64,000 nt of DNA, taken from assembly GCA_963710625.1 (NCBI GenBank), contig CAVQBG010000003.1, positions 117,546 to 181,545 of the forward strand, read 5' to 3'. Origin of the DNA: Sva-07 sp963710625 (lineage in GTDB: Bacteria; Actinomycetota; Acidimicrobiia; Acidimicrobiales; Ilumatobacteraceae). The notes beneath the pieces are model-generated. The model was given only the letters and a program-made list of their open reading frames with translations. It was not told where the DNA came from and made no database searches. Below are positions 18,561-29,613 of the stretch, piece by piece (position 1 is the stretch's first letter; every line of letters starts with the position of its first letter). The translations under genes were made by a program, and so were the position numbers.

Positions 18561-20086
18561 TGCGGTTCCGTCCCTCGCGCGAGGAGTTCCACGCATTCGC
18601 TGCAGACCACACCTTCGTGCCGGTGTGGACCGAGCTGCTCGCCGACCTCGAGACGCCGGTGGCCGCGTACGTGAAGCTCGTGGGCGACGGTCCGGGATTC
18701 CTCCTCGAATCGGTGGAGGGCGCCGAACGGTGGGCGCGTTTCTCCTTCGTGGGCCGGAACCCGTCGGCCACGCTCGTCCTGCGCGACGGTGCGGTCGAAC
18801 TCGACGGGCCGCTGCCGGACGGCATTCCGACCGACCGGGGGATGCTCGCAGCGCTCGAGAAGCTCCTCGACTGCTCCAGCAGCCCCACGTTCTCCGACCT
18901 GCCGCCACTGCACGGCGGCATCATGGGCTTTCTCGGCTACGACGTGATCCGTGAGGTCGAACACCTCCCGAACACGCCGACCGACGATCGTGGGTATCCC
19001 GACGCCGTGATGTCGGTGATCGGATCGCTCGCTGCGTTCGACCACTGGCGCCAACGGGTCTACCTGATCGAGAGCGTCCCGACGCTCGGGCTCGACGCGG
19101 CCGAACTCGACCGTGCCTACGACGCCGCGGTCGAGCGGGTGATCCAGGCGGTCGCCGATCTCGCGGCACCGTTGCCGTACACGCCGATCGAGCCGCCGTC
19201 GGCCGACGACGAGTTGCCGGAATTGCACTCGTCGATGCCGGGCGGGTTGTACCAGCGCGCGGTCGAGGTCGCCAAGGACCACGTGGTGGCGGGAGACATC
19301 TTCCAGGTGGTGCTCGCCCAGCGCTATGACCTCGAACTCGACGCCGATCCGTTCGACGTGTACCGGGTGCTCCGTCAGGTGAATCCGTCGCCATACATGT
19401 ACTTCGTTCGGCACCCCGAGCTGACGATCGTCGGCTCCTCGCCGGAACCGATGGTGCAACTGCTCGGGCGTATGGTCGTGTCTCGTCCGATCGCCGGCAC
19501 CCGGCGACGGGGTCGCACCGACGAACACGACCGGCTGATGGCGGCCGAGTTGAGCGAGCACCCGAAGGAGCGGGCCGAGCACGTGATGCTCGTCGACCTG
19601 GCCCGCAACGACGTCGGTCGTGTCGCCGACTTCGGAACGGTGCACGTCGACGAGTTGATGACCCTGGAGCGCTACAGCCACGTGATGCACCTCACTTCGC
19701 AGGTGTCGGGCCAGCTCCGCGAAGGTCTCGGGCCGATCGACGTCCTCCGCGCGACGCTGCCGGCCGGCACGGTGTCCGGAGCGCCGAAGGTGCGAGCGAT
19801 GGAGATCATCGACGACCTCGAGCCGGTCAAGCGAGGTCCCTATGCCGGCGTGGTCGGCTATGTCGACTGGTCGGGCAACCTCGACACGGCGATCGCGATC
19901 CGGACGATGTTCGTCACCGGCGACGGACGCACGGCAAGCCTGCAGGCGGGCGCCGGCATCGTCGCCGACTCGGTTCCCGACGACGAGGACCTCGAGTGTC
20001 GGAACAAGGCCGCGGCACTGCTCGCGGCGATCCCGGCCGCTCGTCGCATGACCGCCGCTCGCCGCGACGCCGGCACGCCTGCCTGA
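18560..20086 (+). CDS. trpE: Anthranilate synthase component I
   Basis: A 508-residue chorismate-utilising enzyme, the first step of tryptophan synthesis. The N-terminal domain includes GFLLESVEGAERWARFSFVG, and its tryptophan-binding LLES motif suggests feedback control. The catalytic domain has QVVLAQRYDLELDADPFDVYR, SPEPMVQLLGRMVVSRPIAGTRRRG, LPAGTVSGAPKVRAMEIID and LQAGAGIVADSVPDDE. Translation is coupled to hisI by a TGATG overlap, which links histidine and tryptophan synthesis. No trpG or trpD is in the window. Confidence 0.96.
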   Translation: MRFRPSREEFHAFAADHTFVPVWTELLADLETPVAAYVKLVGDGPGFLLESVEGAERWARFSFVGRNPSATLVLRDGAVELDGPLPDGIPTDRGMLAALEKLLDCSSSPTFSDLPPLHGGIMGFLGYDVIREVEHLPNTPTDDRGYPDAVMSVIGSLAAFDHWRQRVYLIESVPTLGLDAAELDRAYDAAVERVIQAVADLAAPLPYTPIEPPSADDELPELHSSMPGGLYQRAVEVAKDHVVAGDIFQVVLAQRYDLELDADPFDVYRVLRQVNPSPYMYFVRHPELTIVGSSPEPMVQLLGRMVVSRPIAGTRRRGRTDEHDRLMAAELSEHPKERAEHVMLVDLARNDVGRVADFGTVHVDELMTLERYSHVMHLTSQVSGQLREGLGPIDVLRATLPAGTVSGAPKVRAMEIIDDLEPVKRGPYAGVVGYVDWSGNLDTAIAIRTMFVTGDGRTASLQAGAGIVADSVPDDEDLECRNKAAALLAAIPAARRMTAARRDAGTPA

Positions 20087-20117
20087 GGGGGCCGGAGCGG
20101 TCGGAGCCGGAGGGCGG

Positions 20118-20666
20118 CTAGAAGATCAGGCCGAGCAGGAACAGCACGCTCATGCCGGCGAAGCCGATCGTGATCGCGGTCGCCAGGAGGATCAGCAGCG
20201 GAAAGCTGGTGATCGACTTGAGCGCGACCGACAAGGCGACGAACTGTCCTGCCCGAGCGCCCACCGAGTCGCTCATCGCGAAGAACTGCCGCGACATCAC
20301 GACCGCGCTCTGGTCCTGGACGCCGTCGCTGGACTCGACCGTCTCGATGACCACGCGCTCGGACACCGGGTCGTTCGAGATGAGCGCCTGGATCTCGTTG
20401 ACGAGCGCCACGCTCATGGTCGTGATCGCCCAGAGCCGGAACATCGCCAGCAGCACGGCGCCGATCGCCACCACGGCGCCCACGCCGCCGAGCAGGATCC
20501 ACGCGGTCCGGACGCCACCATCGAGTGCCGCGAGACCGAGGGCGAACCCCCCGAGACAGATCAGCACGACGATCGCAAGGGTCCCCACGGCGAGCCGGGT
20601 GCCCCGGTGGACGAGCGTGAGGAAGCTGTCGACGGCGCGCTGGGCGAGATCTCGTTGCTGCGACAT
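20118..20666 (-). CDS. Hypothetical membrane protein with four TM segments
   Basis: A 182-residue protein from ATG 20666. A charged N-terminus (MSQQRDLAQRAVDSFLTLVHRG) precedes two adjacent transmembrane helices (about 25-47, 53-75). A soluble loop of about 75 residues follows, then two C-terminal helices (SFPLLILLATAITIGFAGMSVLFLLGLIF). No family recognised. It is divergent from the ygfZ-like gene with a 33-base gap. Confidence 0.65.
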   Translation of the reverse strand: MSQQRDLAQRAVDSFLTLVHRGTRLAVGTLAIVVLICLGGFALGLAALDGGVRTAWILLGGVGAVVAIGAVLLAMFRLWAITTMSVALVNEIQALISNDPVSERVVIETVESSDGVQDQSAVVMSRQFFAMSDSVGARAGQFVALSVALKSITSFPLLILLATAITIGFAGMSVLFLLGLIF

Positions 20667-20699
20667 GACGTTGGAAGTGTGCCACGGCAGACTGCAGAC

Positions 20700-21398
20700 G
20701 TGACTCCCGAACGTTCCGTCCTCACCGCCGCCATCGACGCCGCCATCGATGACGCCGCCCGCGACCACGTGATCGTCGAAGGCCCCGACGCCGCGACGTA
20801 CCTCCACTCACAGGTCGCGCAGGACCTTCGCGACCTCGCGGTCGGGCAGACGTGCTGGACCCTCGTGCTGGAGCCGACCGGGAAGGTCGAGAGCCTCGCA
20901 CGTGTCACGCGCACCGCCGACGAGCGTTTCGACCTCGACACCGACGCCGGGTACGGCGAGGCGCTGGCGGCGCGCCTGGCCCGATTCAAGATTCGCGTCC
21001 GGGCCGAGATCGCCGTGGTGCCCGCCGAGGCTGCGGCGCCGTCAGCGGAGCACGAGACCGCACGGGTCGGGGCCGGCTGGCCGCGGATGGGATTCGAGAT
21101 CGTCCCCGGTGAGACGATCCCGGCGGTCATCGGTGTCGTGCCGGTCGCCGTGAGCCTCACGAAGGGGTGCTACCCCGGCCAGGAGTTGGTGGAGCGCATG
21201 GACAGTCGCGGCGTCGATGCACCCCGATCGTTGCGGATCGTCGAGGTGCCCGTCGGCTCGGTGATCGGCGATTATGTCGTCGACATCGACGGCGCCGAGG
21301 CGGGCACGATCACGAGCGTGGCCCCGTCCGGGACGACGGCGTTGGCGCTGGTCAAGCGCGGATGTGACCTCGGCCGGCTCCCAGCCCACGTGTCCTGA
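20700..21398 (+). CDS. YgfZ/GcvT-fold folate-binding protein
   Basis: A 232-residue protein with the YgfZ hallmark KGCYPGQELVERMDSRG, containing the invariant cysteine, and the N-terminal strand VIVEGPDAATYLHSQVAQDLRDL. YgfZ proteins bind tetrahydrofolate and help assembly or repair of Fe-S enzymes such as MiaB-type radical-SAM proteins. It is shorter than E. coli YgfZ (326) but similar to actinobacterial forms. A GTG at 20700 is used as start. Confidence 0.88.
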   Translation: MTPERSVLTAAIDAAIDDAARDHVIVEGPDAATYLHSQVAQDLRDLAVGQTCWTLVLEPTGKVESLARVTRTADERFDLDTDAGYGEALAARLARFKIRVRAEIAVVPAEAAAPSAEHETARVGAGWPRMGFEIVPGETIPAVIGVVPVAVSLTKGCYPGQELVERMDSRGVDAPRSLRIVEVPVGSVIGDYVVDIDGAEAGTITSVAPSGTTALALVKRGCDLGRLPAHVS

Positions 21399-21414
21399 GG
21401 GCCGATGCCCGCCG

Positions 21415-22536
21415 TCAAGCGGCCGGAGTGGGGGAGAGGCTGCGGCGGATCGCCTCGACCTCGGGGTGCTGGCGGATTCCGATCAGCTCCGGTGACCCGT
21501 CGATGATCGACGCGAGCCCGGTCGGCGAGGTCCCGGCCTCGGCTGCGGTGCGGAGCCATCCGATGGCCGTCTGCTGGTCTCCGAGCGCACCGGCGGCCCG
21601 GGCGACGGTCGCTGCAGCGAGCGTGTGGGGATGACGGGCGTAGCCCTCGGCGGCGTAGTGCGCCGCGTCCTCGAACCGTCCGACGCGCATCAGCTGGTTG
21701 GCGAGCACATACTCGTTCCATGGGTCGCCGTAGGGGAACGGGTCGGGCAGGATCGCGATCAGTTCGGCCACGTCGGGAGTCGACAGCGTGACCGGCGGCG
21801 GTGGCTCCTCGGGGCGGTGGTGGCTGAGCGCGTTCACGAGCAGCCGGCGAGCCTTCTGCGGTTTGCCCTTCTGGAGTGCGTCGTGGGCGTCGTGCCACGG
21901 TGAGGTGGGCTCCTTCGACGATCCGAGCATCTGCAGCTGGGTGACCAGGATGAAGCCCACCACCAGGATGAAGCCGCGGTAGCGCTCGTTGGTGAACGCC
22001 ACCACGGAGAAGGCCAACGTCAGCCCGAGCGAGACGAACAGCATGATGCGTTGCGCCCGGCCCGGCAGGAGGCGATCGAGCGCGGTGGTGACGATGTTGC
22101 CGCCGTCGAGAGGAAGGATCGGCACGAGGTTGAACAGCCCGATCACGGGTCCGGCCCAGAAGATCGCCCACGTCGCCGGGTTGCCGTCGAGTGACGCCGG
22201 GTCAGTGACGTCCGCTCCCATCGCCAGCAGAACGGCCACGGAAGTGACGATCTGGATCCCGGGGCCGGCGAAGGAGATGCCGATCGATTCGAGCCTCGAG
22301 ATCGGCCGGGTCGGCACGTAGGAGGCGTAGCCGGCCAGGAAGTTGAGCGAAATCTCCGCACGGGCGCCGGCGCTGCGGGCGGCGACGGCGTGGCCGAGTT
22401 CGTGCAGCAAGGTGAATGCGGCAAGCGCCCCGGCGAGCCACAGCCCGAATTCGTTGCCGTACAGCAGCACGATGAGCACCATCATCATCGCGAAGCCGGG
22501 CCGTACGTGGACGGGGAATCCCAGCAGCCGGAACAT
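21415..22536 (-). CDS. Site-2 protease family (M50) membrane protease with C-terminal TPR-like region
   Basis: A 373-residue protein. Zinc motif HELGH lies in TLLHELGHAVAARSAG, and the third ligand motif is NLVPILPLDGGNIVTTALD. About six transmembrane helices cover residues 15-215. The C-terminal 150 residues are soluble and resemble TPR helices (LANQLMRVGRFEDAAHYAAEGYARHP). The rhomboid-neighbouring M50 group with this layout cleaves membrane proteins; the substrate is unknown. Divergent from ppdK. Confidence 0.88.
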   Translation of the reverse strand: MFRLLGFPVHVRPGFAMMMVLIVLLYGNEFGLWLAGALAAFTLLHELGHAVAARSAGARAEISLNFLAGYASYVPTRPISRLESIGISFAGPGIQIVTSVAVLLAMGADVTDPASLDGNPATWAIFWAGPVIGLFNLVPILPLDGGNIVTTALDRLLPGRAQRIMLFVSLGLTLAFSVVAFTNERYRGFILVVGFILVTQLQMLGSSKEPTSPWHDAHDALQKGKPQKARRLLVNALSHHRPEEPPPPVTLSTPDVAELIAILPDPFPYGDPWNEYVLANQLMRVGRFEDAAHYAAEGYARHPHTLAAATVARAAGALGDQQTAIGWLRTAAEAGTSPTGLASIIDGSPELIGIRQHPEVEAIRRSLSPTPAA

Positions 22537-22622
22537 TGCTGCTCAGGCTAGGACCGATTCCGACCGCCGTGACGGCACGTGCCCGCGATCGACACCCGAT
22601 TGCCTGCCTAGACTCGACCGAC

Positions 22623-25265
<2,643 letters not shown>

Positions 25266-25272
25266 CCGGAGC

Positions 25273-25307
25273 GCGTGACGCCAGGGGTCAGACCCCCGGC
25301 GTCACGC
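25273..25307 (+). repeat. Intergenic palindrome 4
   Basis: 17-bp arms (GCGTGACGCCAGGGGTC) around a single A, one mismatch. It lies eight bases after the ppdK stop and 19 bases before the dnaG ATG. It shares the ACGCCAGGGGTCAGACCCC core with palindrome 1. Confidence 0.82.
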
Positions 25308-25325
25308 CACTACATTGACCCCGGC

Positions 25326-27086
25326 ATGGGGATCGTCGACGAGGACATCGAACGGCTGCGGTCGACGGTGTCGATCGTCGACACGATCCAGCAGTACGTC
25401 GCGCTGAAGCGCGTCGGGCGCAACTGGGTGGGGCTGTGTCCCTTCCACGCGGAGAAGAGCGGGTCGTTCAACGTCCGTGAGGAGACCGGACGGTACAAGT
25501 GCTTCGGCTGCGACAAGGGCGGCGACGTCTTCACGTTCATCCAGGAGATCGAGCACACCGACTTTCCCGGTGCAGTGGAGCATCTCGCGGCCAAGGCCGG
25601 CATTCAGCTCAACTACACCAGCACTGGACAGTCGAAGGAACGGGCACAACGCAAGCACTACGTCGAGGCGATGGGCGAGGCGGTCGAGTGGTACCACCAG
25701 CGGTTGCTGAACGACCCGGACGCCCGCGCCGCCCGTGACTATCTCCGCCGCCGCGGGTTGGCCGGCGACATCGCCCGCCAGTTCAAGCTCGGGTGGGCGC
25801 CCGACGACTGGGATGCGCTGGCACGCGGGCTCGGTGCCTCGCCCGACGTCCTGCAGGCGGTCGGGCTGGCGTTCCGGAACAAACGGAACAAGATGCAGGA
25901 CTCGTTCCGCGCCCGCGTCATGTTCCCGATCTTCTCCGAATCGGGAGAGGCGTTGGCCTTCGGTGGTCGGATCCTGCCCGGCTCCGACGATCCCGCGAAG
26001 TACAAGAACTCCTCCGAGACGCCGATCTACACCAAGTCGAAGGTGCTCTATGGCCTGAACTGGGCGAAGGCCGACATCGCCAAACACGATCAGGTCGTCG
26101 TTTGCGAGGGATACACCGATGTGATCGGTTTCCATCGTGCGGGAGTCGCTCGCGCAGTTGCCACCTGTGGGACGGCGTTGACCGAGGAACACGTACGGCT
26201 GCTCAAGCGCTATGCGAGCAAGGTGGTGCTGGCCTTCGACGCCGACGCGGCCGGCCAGGGCGCAGCGGCTCGCTTCTACGAGTGGGAGGAGGCGCACAAG
26301 GTGGAGGTCCAGGTCGCCCGGCTCCCGCAGGGTCGTGACCCCGGCGACCTCGCCCAGTCCGACCCGGAGGCGCTGGTGCACTCGGTGGCCGACCCGGTGC
26401 CGTTCTTGAAGTTCCGCGTCGACCGCACCCTGGTCGGTCAACCCAAGCAGTCGCCCGAGCAGCGCGTGCGACTCGCCGAGGCGGCGATGGCCGTCGTGAA
26501 CGAGCACCCCAACGTGGAGCTGCGCAAGCTGTATGCCGGCGAGGTGGCCGCCTCGGTCGGCATTCCGATCGGCGACCTGGTGCAGATCGCCGAGCGGGGG
26601 TCGCGTCGCCCCGCGATCCAGGTGGCGCCGAAGCGATCGACGGGACCGATGGAGAACGCCGAGTTCGCCGCACTCGTGCTGCTGGTCCAGGACTGGGACG
26701 AGATCGCGCCCTGGTTGATCGAAGCGCTGTTCGACGACGATGCGAACCGGATGGCGTTCGTGGCGCTCGCCGCCACCGATGGTGATCTGCAAGCCGCACT
26801 GGAGGTCGCGTCGCCCGACGCACGCGAGGTGCTCGAGCGGGCCGCGGTCGCAGATCTCAACCTCGTTCCCGACGTCGAGGCGCGGACGCTGATCGGAGCG
26901 GCGACCCGGCGGGAGCTGCGGCAGAGGTCGCGCCTGACCGACCCCACAGCGATCGACGAGGACCGAACGGCGCGGCTCGATGCGGAGGCGCTCAACGACA
27001 CCGACAAGGAACGCGCTCTCGCCGCCGCCGAGTCGTTGCTAGGTTGGCTGGATCGACGAACAGCGGAACGCAACCATGGGGGCTGA
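25326..27086 (+). CDS. dnaG: DNA primase
   Basis: A 586-residue primase making RNA primers at the replication fork. The CHC2 zinc site is C38-P-F-H41 and C59-F-G-C62. The TOPRIM core includes VVVCEGYTDVIGFHRAG and VLAFDADAAGQGAA. The catalytic-core signature AFGGRILPGSDDPAKYKNSSETPIYTKSKVLYGL is present. The C-terminal helicase-interaction part is more divergent. The last 11 bases overlap rpoD, keeping the classical primase-sigma coupling of the macromolecular synthesis operon. Confidence 0.97.
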   Translation: MGIVDEDIERLRSTVSIVDTIQQYVALKRVGRNWVGLCPFHAEKSGSFNVREETGRYKCFGCDKGGDVFTFIQEIEHTDFPGAVEHLAAKAGIQLNYTSTGQSKERAQRKHYVEAMGEAVEWYHQRLLNDPDARAARDYLRRRGLAGDIARQFKLGWAPDDWDALARGLGASPDVLQAVGLAFRNKRNKMQDSFRARVMFPIFSESGEALAFGGRILPGSDDPAKYKNSSETPIYTKSKVLYGLNWAKADIAKHDQVVVCEGYTDVIGFHRAGVARAVATCGTALTEEHVRLLKRYASKVVLAFDADAAGQGAAARFYEWEEAHKVEVQVARLPQGRDPGDLAQSDPEALVHSVADPVPFLKFRVDRTLVGQPKQSPEQRVRLAEAAMAVVNEHPNVELRKLYAGEVAASVGIPIGDLVQIAERGSRRPAIQVAPKRSTGPMENAEFAALVLLVQDWDEIAPWLIEALFDDDANRMAFVALAATDGDLQAALEVASPDAREVLERAAVADLNLVPDVEARTLIGAATRRELRQRSRLTDPTAIDEDRTARLDAEALNDTDKERALAAAESLLGWLDRRTAERNHGG

Positions 27087-28413
27087 ATCGTCCGACGGCG
27101 AGCACTCGGCGCAACGGGACCCCCCCACCGACCCCGCCGGCGGCGCGTCCGGGGTTCCGTTCGTCGGGGTCGACCAGACCGAGTGGGACGATCTGGTGCT
27201 GCTCGGTCGTGAACGAGGTTCGGTGCATGCCGAAGACGTCACCCACGTGCTTCGCCACGTCGAGCTGACCAGCGAGGTCCTCGTCGAGGTCCAGTCGGCG
27301 ATGTCCGGACAGGGGATCTCGATCGACGACGCGGTCGACCAGGTCGACGAGACGCCGTCGTCGATCCGCCGCCCCACGGTGCTCCGGGAGACCGACGACA
27401 CGACCCAGAGCGATCGCGACAGCGACGCGGTCGAACGGCTCCTCGAGCGGGGTCGGAGTCGCCGGACCCGCAGGTCGACACCGAAGGGCGAGGGCGGCAC
27501 GGCCGACGCCGTGAGGATGTACCTGCGAGAGATCGGCCAGGTCGATCTCCTGACCACGGAGGACGAACGGCGCCTCGCGCAGCTGATCGAGGAGGGCAAG
27601 ATCGCTGCGCAGCGCATCGACGAGGATCACGCCACCCTCGAAGCCGGCGAGGAACGTCTGTTGATGCGCGCCGTCAGCCGGGGCGAGCGCGCGAAGAGCG
27701 AGTTGACGCAGGCGAACCTCCGTCTGGTGGTGAGCATCGCCAAGCGCTATTCGGGCAGGGGCATGCAGTTGCTGGATCTCATCCAGGAGGGCAACCTCGG
27801 CCTGATGCGTGCGGTCGACAAGTTCGACTACACGAAGGGTTTCAAGTTCTCCACGTACGCCACGTGGTGGATCCGTCAGGCCATCACGCGTTCGATCGCC
27901 GACCAGGCCCGCACGATCCGAATTCCCGTGCACATGGTCGAGCACATGAACCGTGTGACGCGTGCCAAACGGCAGATGCATCAGGAGCTGGAACGCGAAC
28001 CCACGGTCGAGGAGCTCGCCGTGCGCGTGCAGCTCGACCCGGATCGGGTTCGCGAGTTGCTGCGGTACTCGCTCGACCCGCTGTCGCTCGACTCGCCCGT
28101 GGGCGAGGAGGACGAGTCGAACCTCGGTGACTTCATCGAGGACAGCTCGGTCGACAGCCCTGCTGACGCAGCCACGAGGATGATGTTGCACGACGCCGTC
28201 ACCGAGGTGCTCGGCGAGCTGTCCGATCGGGAACAGGAGATCGTGAGGCTGCGCTTCGGCCTCGACGGCGGGCGGGCCCGCACCCTCGAGGAGGTCGGCC
28301 AGGAGTTCGGTGTCACCCGCGAACGCATTCGCCAGATCGAGGCGAAGACGCTCGCCAAGCTGCGTCACCCGCAGCGATCCGAACGCCTCCGCGAGTTCCT
28401 CGAAGTCGAGTGA
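27076..28413 (+). CDS. rpoD: Primary RNA polymerase sigma factor RpoD/SigA
   Basis: A 445-residue sigma-70 protein. A short region 1.1 (about 30-85) and an acidic/basic spacer precede region 1.2 (DAVRMYLREIGQVDLLTTEDE). Regions 2.1-2.4 include LRLVVSIAKRYSGRGMQLLDLIQEGNLGLMRAV and FSTYATWWIRQAITRSIADQ, and region 3 begins RIPVHMVEHMNR. Region 4 has the HTH RTLEEVGQEFGVTRERIRQIEAKTLAKLRHP. Its ATG lies inside the dnaG 3' end. Palindrome 5 follows the stop directly. Confidence 0.97.
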   Translation: MGAESSDGEHSAQRDPPTDPAGGASGVPFVGVDQTEWDDLVLLGRERGSVHAEDVTHVLRHVELTSEVLVEVQSAMSGQGISIDDAVDQVDETPSSIRRPTVLRETDDTTQSDRDSDAVERLLERGRSRRTRRSTPKGEGGTADAVRMYLREIGQVDLLTTEDERRLAQLIEEGKIAAQRIDEDHATLEAGEERLLMRAVSRGERAKSELTQANLRLVVSIAKRYSGRGMQLLDLIQEGNLGLMRAVDKFDYTKGFKFSTYATWWIRQAITRSIADQARTIRIPVHMVEHMNRVTRAKRQMHQELEREPTVEELAVRVQLDPDRVRELLRYSLDPLSLDSPVGEEDESNLGDFIEDSSVDSPADAATRMMLHDAVTEVLGELSDREQEIVRLRFGLDGGRARTLEEVGQEFGVTRERIRQIEAKTLAKLRHPQRSERLREFLEVE

Positions 28414-28447
28414 CGATTGCACAGGGGGCGGACCCCCGCTGCAATCG
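28414..28447 (+). repeat. Intergenic palindrome 5, GATTGCA subtype
   Basis: An imperfect inverted repeat (CGATTGCA arm, then GGGGG and CCCCC, then TGCAATCG) immediately after the rpoD TGA. It has two mismatches in the inner stem. Same subtype as palindromes 2 and 3. Confidence 0.65.
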
Positions 28448-28523
28448 CGATCGTCCGGCACTGTTCCGTCACCGATCGACGTGTGATGGCCAGGGTCGCG
28501 GCGATAACCTCTCGGTTCGACCT

Positions 28524-28596
28524 TCCGGGATAGCTCAGCTGGCAGAGCAATTGACTGTTAATCAATGGGTCGCAGGTTCGAGCCCTGCTCCCGGAG
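28524..28596 (+). tRNA. tRNA-Asn (GTT)
   Basis: Complete cloverleaf: acceptor TCCGGGA pairs with TCCCGGA (28589-28595). The D arm is TAGCTCAGCTGGCAGAGCA, the anticodon loop CTGTTAA has GTT at 28557-28559, and the T arm is GCAGGTTCGAGCCCTGC. Discriminator G at 28596. CCA is not encoded. Confidence 0.97.
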
Positions 28597-28601
28597 CACG
28601 C

Positions 28602-28638
28602 GAGACGGACCCTCGATCGATTCGGGGGTCCGTTTCTC
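28602..28638 (+). terminator. Intrinsic terminator after tRNA-Asn
   Basis: Stem GAGACGGACCC pairing with GGGTCCGTTTCTC (a two-base bulge on the right), followed by GTTTTC. It lies six bases after the tRNA. Confidence 0.75.
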
Positions 28639-28733
28639 GTTTTCGGCACCGGTGACGTTCGACGGTGGACTTCCGCACTCCGATGGGAGATCGTGTTGTC
28701 GGTACGAAACCGACCGACGAGGAGGACTGGATC

Positions 28734-29483
28734 ATGTCGATGTCGCTGAATGGAGCCGTTGCGATCGTCACCGGCGCGGCCCGCGGGATGGGAGCCGAGC
28801 ACGTCAGAGGGCTCGCCCGTGCCGGTGCGAAGGTGCTGGCGACCGACATCCTCGACGACGAAGGACGGGTGCTCGCCGACGAACTCGGGGAGTCGGTGAT
28901 GTATCGCCGTCTCGACGTCACCGACGCCGACGGCTGGGAGACGATCGTCGCGCAGGCCGAGGAGGCATGGGGACCGGTGAAGGTGCTGGTCAACAACGCC
29001 GGCATCGTGACGTTCGGGCCGATCGATGCCCTGTCGCCGAGCGATTGGCAGCGCACCATCGACATCAATCTCACCGGGGTGTTCCTCGGGATGCACGCCG
29101 TGGTGCCGTCGATGAAGCAGGCAAACGGGGGAGCGATCGTCAACATCTCCTCGACGGCGGGACTGCAGGGCTACGCCAACCTGGCCTCATACGTCGCCAG
29201 CAAGTGGGGAGTTCGTGGCCTGACGAAGACCGCAGCGATCGAGTTGGGCCCGTTCGGCATCCGGGTGAATTCGATCCATCCGGGGCCGATACGCACGCCG
29301 ATGACCGACGGACTCGATCTCGGGATGGTGGCGAGCCAGCCGATCGCTCGGATCGGTGAGCCCGAAGAGGTCACGGCGATGTTGCTGTTCATCCTGCAGG
29401 AGGCGACCTATTCCACTGGACACGAGTTCGTGATCGACGGCGGGACGGTCATCGGCCAGGTCGTCCAGATGCCCGACGACTAG
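28734..29483 (+). CDS. Short-chain dehydrogenase/reductase (SDR)
   Basis: A 249-residue classical SDR: cofactor loop VTGAARGMGAEHVRGLARAG, NNAGIV, catalytic Ser in VNISSTAGLQGYANLASYVASKWG with Y-x3-K (YVASK), and the C-terminal EFVIDGGTVIGQ. It resembles 3-alpha/20-beta-hydroxysteroid and alcohol dehydrogenases of actinobacteria. GGAGGA precedes ATG 28734. The stop TAG is part of the CTAG target site of the adjacent IS element, so the reading frame survived the insertion unchanged. Confidence 0.93.
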   Translation: MSMSLNGAVAIVTGAARGMGAEHVRGLARAGAKVLATDILDDEGRVLADELGESVMYRRLDVTDADGWETIVAQAEEAWGPVKVLVNNAGIVTFGPIDALSPSDWQRTIDINLTGVFLGMHAVVPSMKQANGGAIVNISSTAGLQGYANLASYVASKWGVRGLTKTAAIELGPFGIRVNSIHPGPIRTPMTDGLDLGMVASQPIARIGEPEEVTAMLLFILQEATYSTGHEFVIDGGTVIGQVVQMPDD

Positions 29484-29502
29484 CAGGATGCGGAAAATCG
29501 CC
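29484..29502 (+). repeat. IS left terminal inverted repeat
   Basis: Outer 19 bp of the IS beginning CAGGATGCGG. It begins directly after the CTAG that supplies the SDR stop codon. Confidence 0.8.
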
Positions 29503-29613
29503 GCTTGAGCGCTGAGGGCCTTTCGGGCCGGCCGATTGCTACCGCAGCCCGGTGGTCCTGGACCGTGTTTCGGTCTCGGTCGGGGCGGCGTAGTTGCCCC
29601 GGTGGGCTGTCGG

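Noticed and set aside
25302..26792. 496-aa minus-strand frame opposite dnaG
   Set aside because: Shadow of the primase gene, rich in Arg/His/Leu as expected from antisense translation.
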